Shown piece after piece: positions 38,137-40,946 of a stretch of 40,946 bases of DNA; the first letter of the stretch is position 1, and each line of letters opens with the position of its first letter. Both the position numbers and the translations under genes were made by a program. Below the pieces are notes generated by a model. That model made no database searches, had not been told where the DNA came from, and saw only the letters and a program-made list of their open reading frames with translations. Location: the NCBI RefSeq assembly GCF_000472285.1, contig NZ_KI421422.1, forward strand, positions 143,958 to 184,903. Direction: 5' to 3'. The stretch is from Desulfuromonas sp. TF. GTDB taxonomy: Bacteria > Desulfobacterota > Desulfuromonadia > Desulfuromonadales > ATBO01.

Positions 38137-40946
38137 ATGGCCGGCGAAAAGCGCTCTTTCTCCAGCCGCATCGTCGATAAGTTCCTGGACGGCAACCTGT
38201 CGGTCATCCTGATCGCCCTCGCCTTCCTCGCCGGTTTCGTCGCCCTGACCCTCACCCCCCGGGAGGAGGAGCCCCAGATCGAGGTGCCGCTGGCGGATGT
38301 CTTCGTCCATGTGCCGGGCGCCGATGCCGAGGAGGTGGAGAAGCTGGTCGCTTCGCGCCTCGAGAAGCTCCTGTGGCAGGTGGAGGGGGTGGAGTACGTC
38401 TACTCCATGTCCAGGGCGGACATGGCCGTCGTCACGGTCCGGTTCCACGTCGGCGAGGAGTATATTCCTTCCCTCGTCAAGCTCCATGACAAGATCCGCT
38501 CCAACATCGACCAGGTGCCCTCCGGAGTCGCCGGCTGGGTGGTCAAGCCTGTTTCCGTCGATGACGTGCCCATCGTCAATCTGACCCTGTACTCTGAGAC
38601 CTTCTCCGATCATGACCTGCGGCGGGTGGGCGAAGAGGTGCGGGAGCGCCTCCAATCCGTGAAGGACACCAATGTCACCACCCTGATCGGCGGCCGTCCC
38701 CGTCAGATCAGGGTCGAGCTCCATCCGCAGGCGCTTTCGGCCCGATCGCTGGCGGTCCGGGATGTGGTGCGAGCTCTCGAAGGGGGCAATCTGGAGCTCC
38801 CCGCAGGAAGCTTCCAGCGGGCCAATACCGAGGTGCTGGTGCGGGGAGGCGCCTTTCTCCGCTCGGCCCGGGATGTCGGCCAACTTGTCGTGGGAGTCCA
38901 TGCGGGAGCGCCGGTTTTCCTGCGCGACGTGGCCGAGGTGAACGACGGCATGGCCGAGGCCGACAGCTACACCCGTCTGCGTTTCGGCCCCGCCGCAGAC
39001 TCCGGGGAGGGAAGCCGGGAGACGGAGTTTCAGGCGGTCAACATCGCCGTGGCCAAGAAGAAGGGGACCAATGCGGTCACGGTGGCCGAGGACGTCATCG
39101 AGCGGGTCATGGGAATGCGGGGAACGATCATCCCCGACGCCGTCCAGGTCCGCGTCACCCGCAATTACGGGGAGACCGCCGACCACAAAGTGAACGAACT
39201 GATGATGCACCTGACCGTGGCGGTGATCACGGTGCTGCTGCTCATCCTGTTTTCCCTGGGATGGCGGGAGGCGCTGATCGTCGCCGTGGCGATCCCCATC
39301 ATCTACTCCCTCACCCTGCTGGTCAATTACTGGTTCGGCTTCACTATCAACCGGGTGACCCTTTTCGCCCTGGTCCTTTCCCTGGGGCTGCTGGTCGACG
39401 ACCCCATCGTCGACGTGGAAAACATCTACCGGCATTTCAAGCTGCGCCGGGAGAAGCCCCGGGAAGCCGTGCTGACCGCGGTGGACGAAGTGCGCCCGCC
39501 GATCATCCTGGCGACGGCGGCAGTCATCATCTCCTTTTTGCCGATGATGTTCATCACCGGCATGATGGGCCCCTACATGATGCCGATGGCGGTGAACGTG
39601 CCGCTGACCATGGCCATGTCCCTGCTGGTGGCCTTCACCGTCACCCCCTGGATGACCTACCATGTCCTTAAGGGGGAATACGGAAAGCCGCAGGAAAAGG
39701 AAGAGGGGAAGACCCGGCTGCAGCGCCTTTACCGGAACCTCCTTCTGCTCTTTCTCGAATCGCGGAGGAAATCGTGGCTGCTCGTCGCCGCGGTGGTGGT
39801 TCTGCTGCTGGGCTCCATGCTGCTGCCCGTCCTCAACCTGGTTCCTTTGAAGATGCTCCCTTTCGACAACAAGAACGAGTTCCAGTTGGTGGTGGACATG
39901 CCGGAAGGGACCACTCTTGAGGAAACGGACGCGGCGGTCCGGGCCCTGGAAGATTACCTGTCAACGGTGAACGAAGTGACGGACTTCGAGTCCTACGTGG
40001 GCATGGCCAGCGCCATGGATTTCAACGGCATGGTGCGCCACTACTATCTTAGGGAAGGCCCCAACGCGGCAGACATCCGCATCAACCTGCTCCCCAAGGC
40101 CGAACGGAGCATGCGCAGCCACGAGATCACCCTGCGCCTGCGCGACGAGCTCACCCGCATCGCCGAAGCTCACGGCGCCAACCTCAAGATCGTCGAGTCG
40201 CCACCCGGTCCGCCGGTGATCGCCACCCTTGTCGGGGAGGTCTATGCGGAGCCGGGCGTTCCCTATGAGGATCAGGTCGCCGCCGCCGGAATCGTCCGGC
40301 AGCGCATGGAATCAGAGGACCGCGTGGTGGATGTCGACGACATGGTCGAGGCGCCCCAGGAGCGCTGGCATTTCATCCCGGAGAGGGAGAAGGCCGCCCT
40401 TTCAGGAATCACCGACAGCGATATCGCCCGGACCCTGGCGGTCGCCCTGGAGGGGCAAAAGGTCGGCGCCGTCCATATCCCTTCGGAACGCAATCCCCTG
40501 GATATCCTGGTTCGGCTGCCGCGTGCAGGCCGTTCCTCTCTGGAGGACCTGCAAGGTCTTTCAGTGCGGGGCGAAGCGGGCTCCGCGGTGCGGCTTTCGG
40601 AACTCGGAAGCTTCGAGCGCGAAACCTTGCCGCCGACCATTTACCATAAAAATCTGGAGCGGGTATCCTACGTGATGGGAGACGTTGCCGGAAAAAGCCC
40701 GGTCAACGCGATCCTCAATCTCTCCTCCCACTTCAAGGAGCACCCGCTGCCCACGGGCAATTCCGTCGTCTGGAGCGGAGAGGGGGAGTGGCAGATCACC
40801 ATCGACGTCTTCCGGGACCTGGGGATCGCCTTCGGGGCCGCCCTGGTGGGGATCTACATCCTGCTGGTGCCCTGGAGGGGCAAAAGGTCGGCGCCGTCCA
40901 TATCCCTTCGGAACGCAATCCCCTGGATATCCTGGTTCGGCTGCCG
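38137..40946 (+). CDS. RND family efflux permease (3' truncated at the window end)
   Basis: About 936 codons are open from the ATG at 38137; intact RND pumps have roughly 1020-1100. The first membrane helix is LSVILIALAFLAGFVALTL, followed by the porter domain (PQIEVPLADVFVHVPGADAE). The TM2-TM4 region contains LGLLVDDPIVDVENIYRHF, with the paired acidic residues that carry protons. It exports compounds from the periplasm or membrane using the proton gradient, together with the two upstream gene products; the substrate is unknown. The last 78 bases (40869-40946) duplicate 40444-40521 in another frame. The final 26 or so residues, from PWRGKRSAP on, are therefore probably not real. Confidence 0.92.
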   Translation, partial: MAGEKRSFSSRIVDKFLDGNLSVILIALAFLAGFVALTLTPREEEPQIEVPLADVFVHVPGADAEEVEKLVASRLEKLLWQVEGVEYVYSMSRADMAVVTVRFHVGEEYIPSLVKLHDKIRSNIDQVPSGVAGWVVKPVSVDDVPIVNLTLYSETFSDHDLRRVGEEVRERLQSVKDTNVTTLIGGRPRQIRVELHPQALSARSLAVRDVVRALEGGNLELPAGSFQRANTEVLVRGGAFLRSARDVGQLVVGVHAGAPVFLRDVAEVNDGMAEADSYTRLRFGPAADSGEGSRETEFQAVNIAVAKKKGTNAVTVAEDVIERVMGMRGTIIPDAVQVRVTRNYGETADHKVNELMMHLTVAVITVLLLILFSLGWREALIVAVAIPIIYSLTLLVNYWFGFTINRVTLFALVLSLGLLVDDPIVDVENIYRHFKLRREKPREAVLTAVDEVRPPIILATAAVIISFLPMMFITGMMGPYMMPMAVNVPLTMAMSLLVAFTVTPWMTYHVLKGEYGKPQEKEEGKTRLQRLYRNLLLLFLESRRKSWLLVAAVVVLLLGSMLLPVLNLVPLKMLPFDNKNEFQLVVDMPEGTTLEETDAAVRALEDYLSTVNEVTDFESYVGMASAMDFNGMVRHYYLREGPNAADIRINLLPKAERSMRSHEITLRLRDELTRIAEAHGANLKIVESPPGPPVIATLVGEVYAEPGVPYEDQVAAAGIVRQRMESEDRVVDVDDMVEAPQERWHFIPEREKAALSGITDSDIARTLAVALEGQKVGAVHIPSERNPLDILVRLPRAGRSSLEDLQGLSVRGEAGSAVRLSELGSFERETLPPTIYHKNLERVSYVMGDVAGKSPVNAILNLSSHFKEHPLPTGNSVVWSGEGEWQITIDVFRDLGIAFGAALVGIYILLVPWRGKRSAPSISLRNAIPWISWFGC
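40869..40946 (+). repeat. Terminal 78-bp exact copy of 40444-40521 (probable assembly artefact)
   Basis: The last 78 bases are identical to 40444-40521, offset by 425 bases and shifted in reading frame, starting inside the RND gene where conserved membrane sequence should continue. This is typical of a de Bruijn graph contig end, or else a 425-bp duplication. Confidence 0.85.

Noticed and set aside
38017-39663. 548-codon minus-strand frame opposite the RND permease
   Set aside because: Shadow frame; low-complexity His/Gly/Asp sequence without domains.

Overview
This 40.9-kb, GC-rich window looks like chromosomal DNA from a deltaproteobacterium of the Desulfuromonadales (Geobacter, Desulfuromonas or Pelobacter-like). 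The pointers are a TAXI-type TRAP transporter, a sigma-54 regulator with sigma-54 promoters, two small proteins of the type I know from Geobacter as the GSU3473 family, a DUF3014 protein, rubrerythrin, a monoheme cytochrome and a B12-radical SAM protein. The assignment is inferred from gene content; no rRNA or tRNA gene was seen. The final 78 bases repeat an internal stretch exactly, so the window probably ends at an assembly break.

Layout. 1-2.5 kb: end of a patatin-like phospholipase, then a B12-binding radical SAM protein. 2.6-7.7 kb (minus strand): thioredoxin-fold protein, MshEN-receiver fusion, ClpB and two Hsp20 chaperones. 7.9-12.0 kb (minus): a hybrid periplasmic-sensor histidine kinase and a PAS/sigma-54 activator. 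12.2-15.3 kb (plus): M23 peptidase, ferritin-like protein, small cytochrome, RadC. 15.4-21.4 kb: an LCIB/carbonic-anhydrase-like protein, a U32 peptidase/RNA hydroxylase-type protein, DUF3014, a GSU3473-type protein, DUF4112 and DUF2188. 21.6-25.7 kb: a sigma-54-type promoter, TAXI binding protein, fused TRAP permease carrying a lipoyl/biotinyl-like domain, and a universal stress protein. 25.7-30.6 kb: cyclase-family hydrolase, PdxA, UvrA. 30.8-34.1 kb: a PEGA lipoprotein behind a near-consensus sigma-54 promoter, rubrerythrin, a zinc-ribbon protein and cardiolipin synthase. 34.1-35.4 kb (minus): a second GSU3473-type protein, a 54-codon gene interrupted by one in-frame TGA (candidate selenoprotein), and a three-BON-domain protein. 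35.7 kb to the end: TolC / membrane-fusion / RND tripartite efflux operon.

Themes are protein quality control (Hsp20, Hsp20, ClpB), oxidative stress (ferritin-like, rubrerythrin), DNA repair (UvrA, RadC) and envelope functions (M23, cardiolipin synthase, BON, PEGA, RND).

The most notable observation is at 34543-34707, minus strand. A strong ribosome binding site precedes a 28-codon membrane segment, then TGA, then 25 further sense codons to TAG. A hairpin lies 18-34 bases after the TGA, a promoter lies in front and a rho-independent terminator lies behind. Next come the lipoyl-like domain in the TRAP permease, the LCIB-like protein, two sigma-54 promoters with upstream inverted repeats, and 7-bp-period repeats at three intergenic sites.
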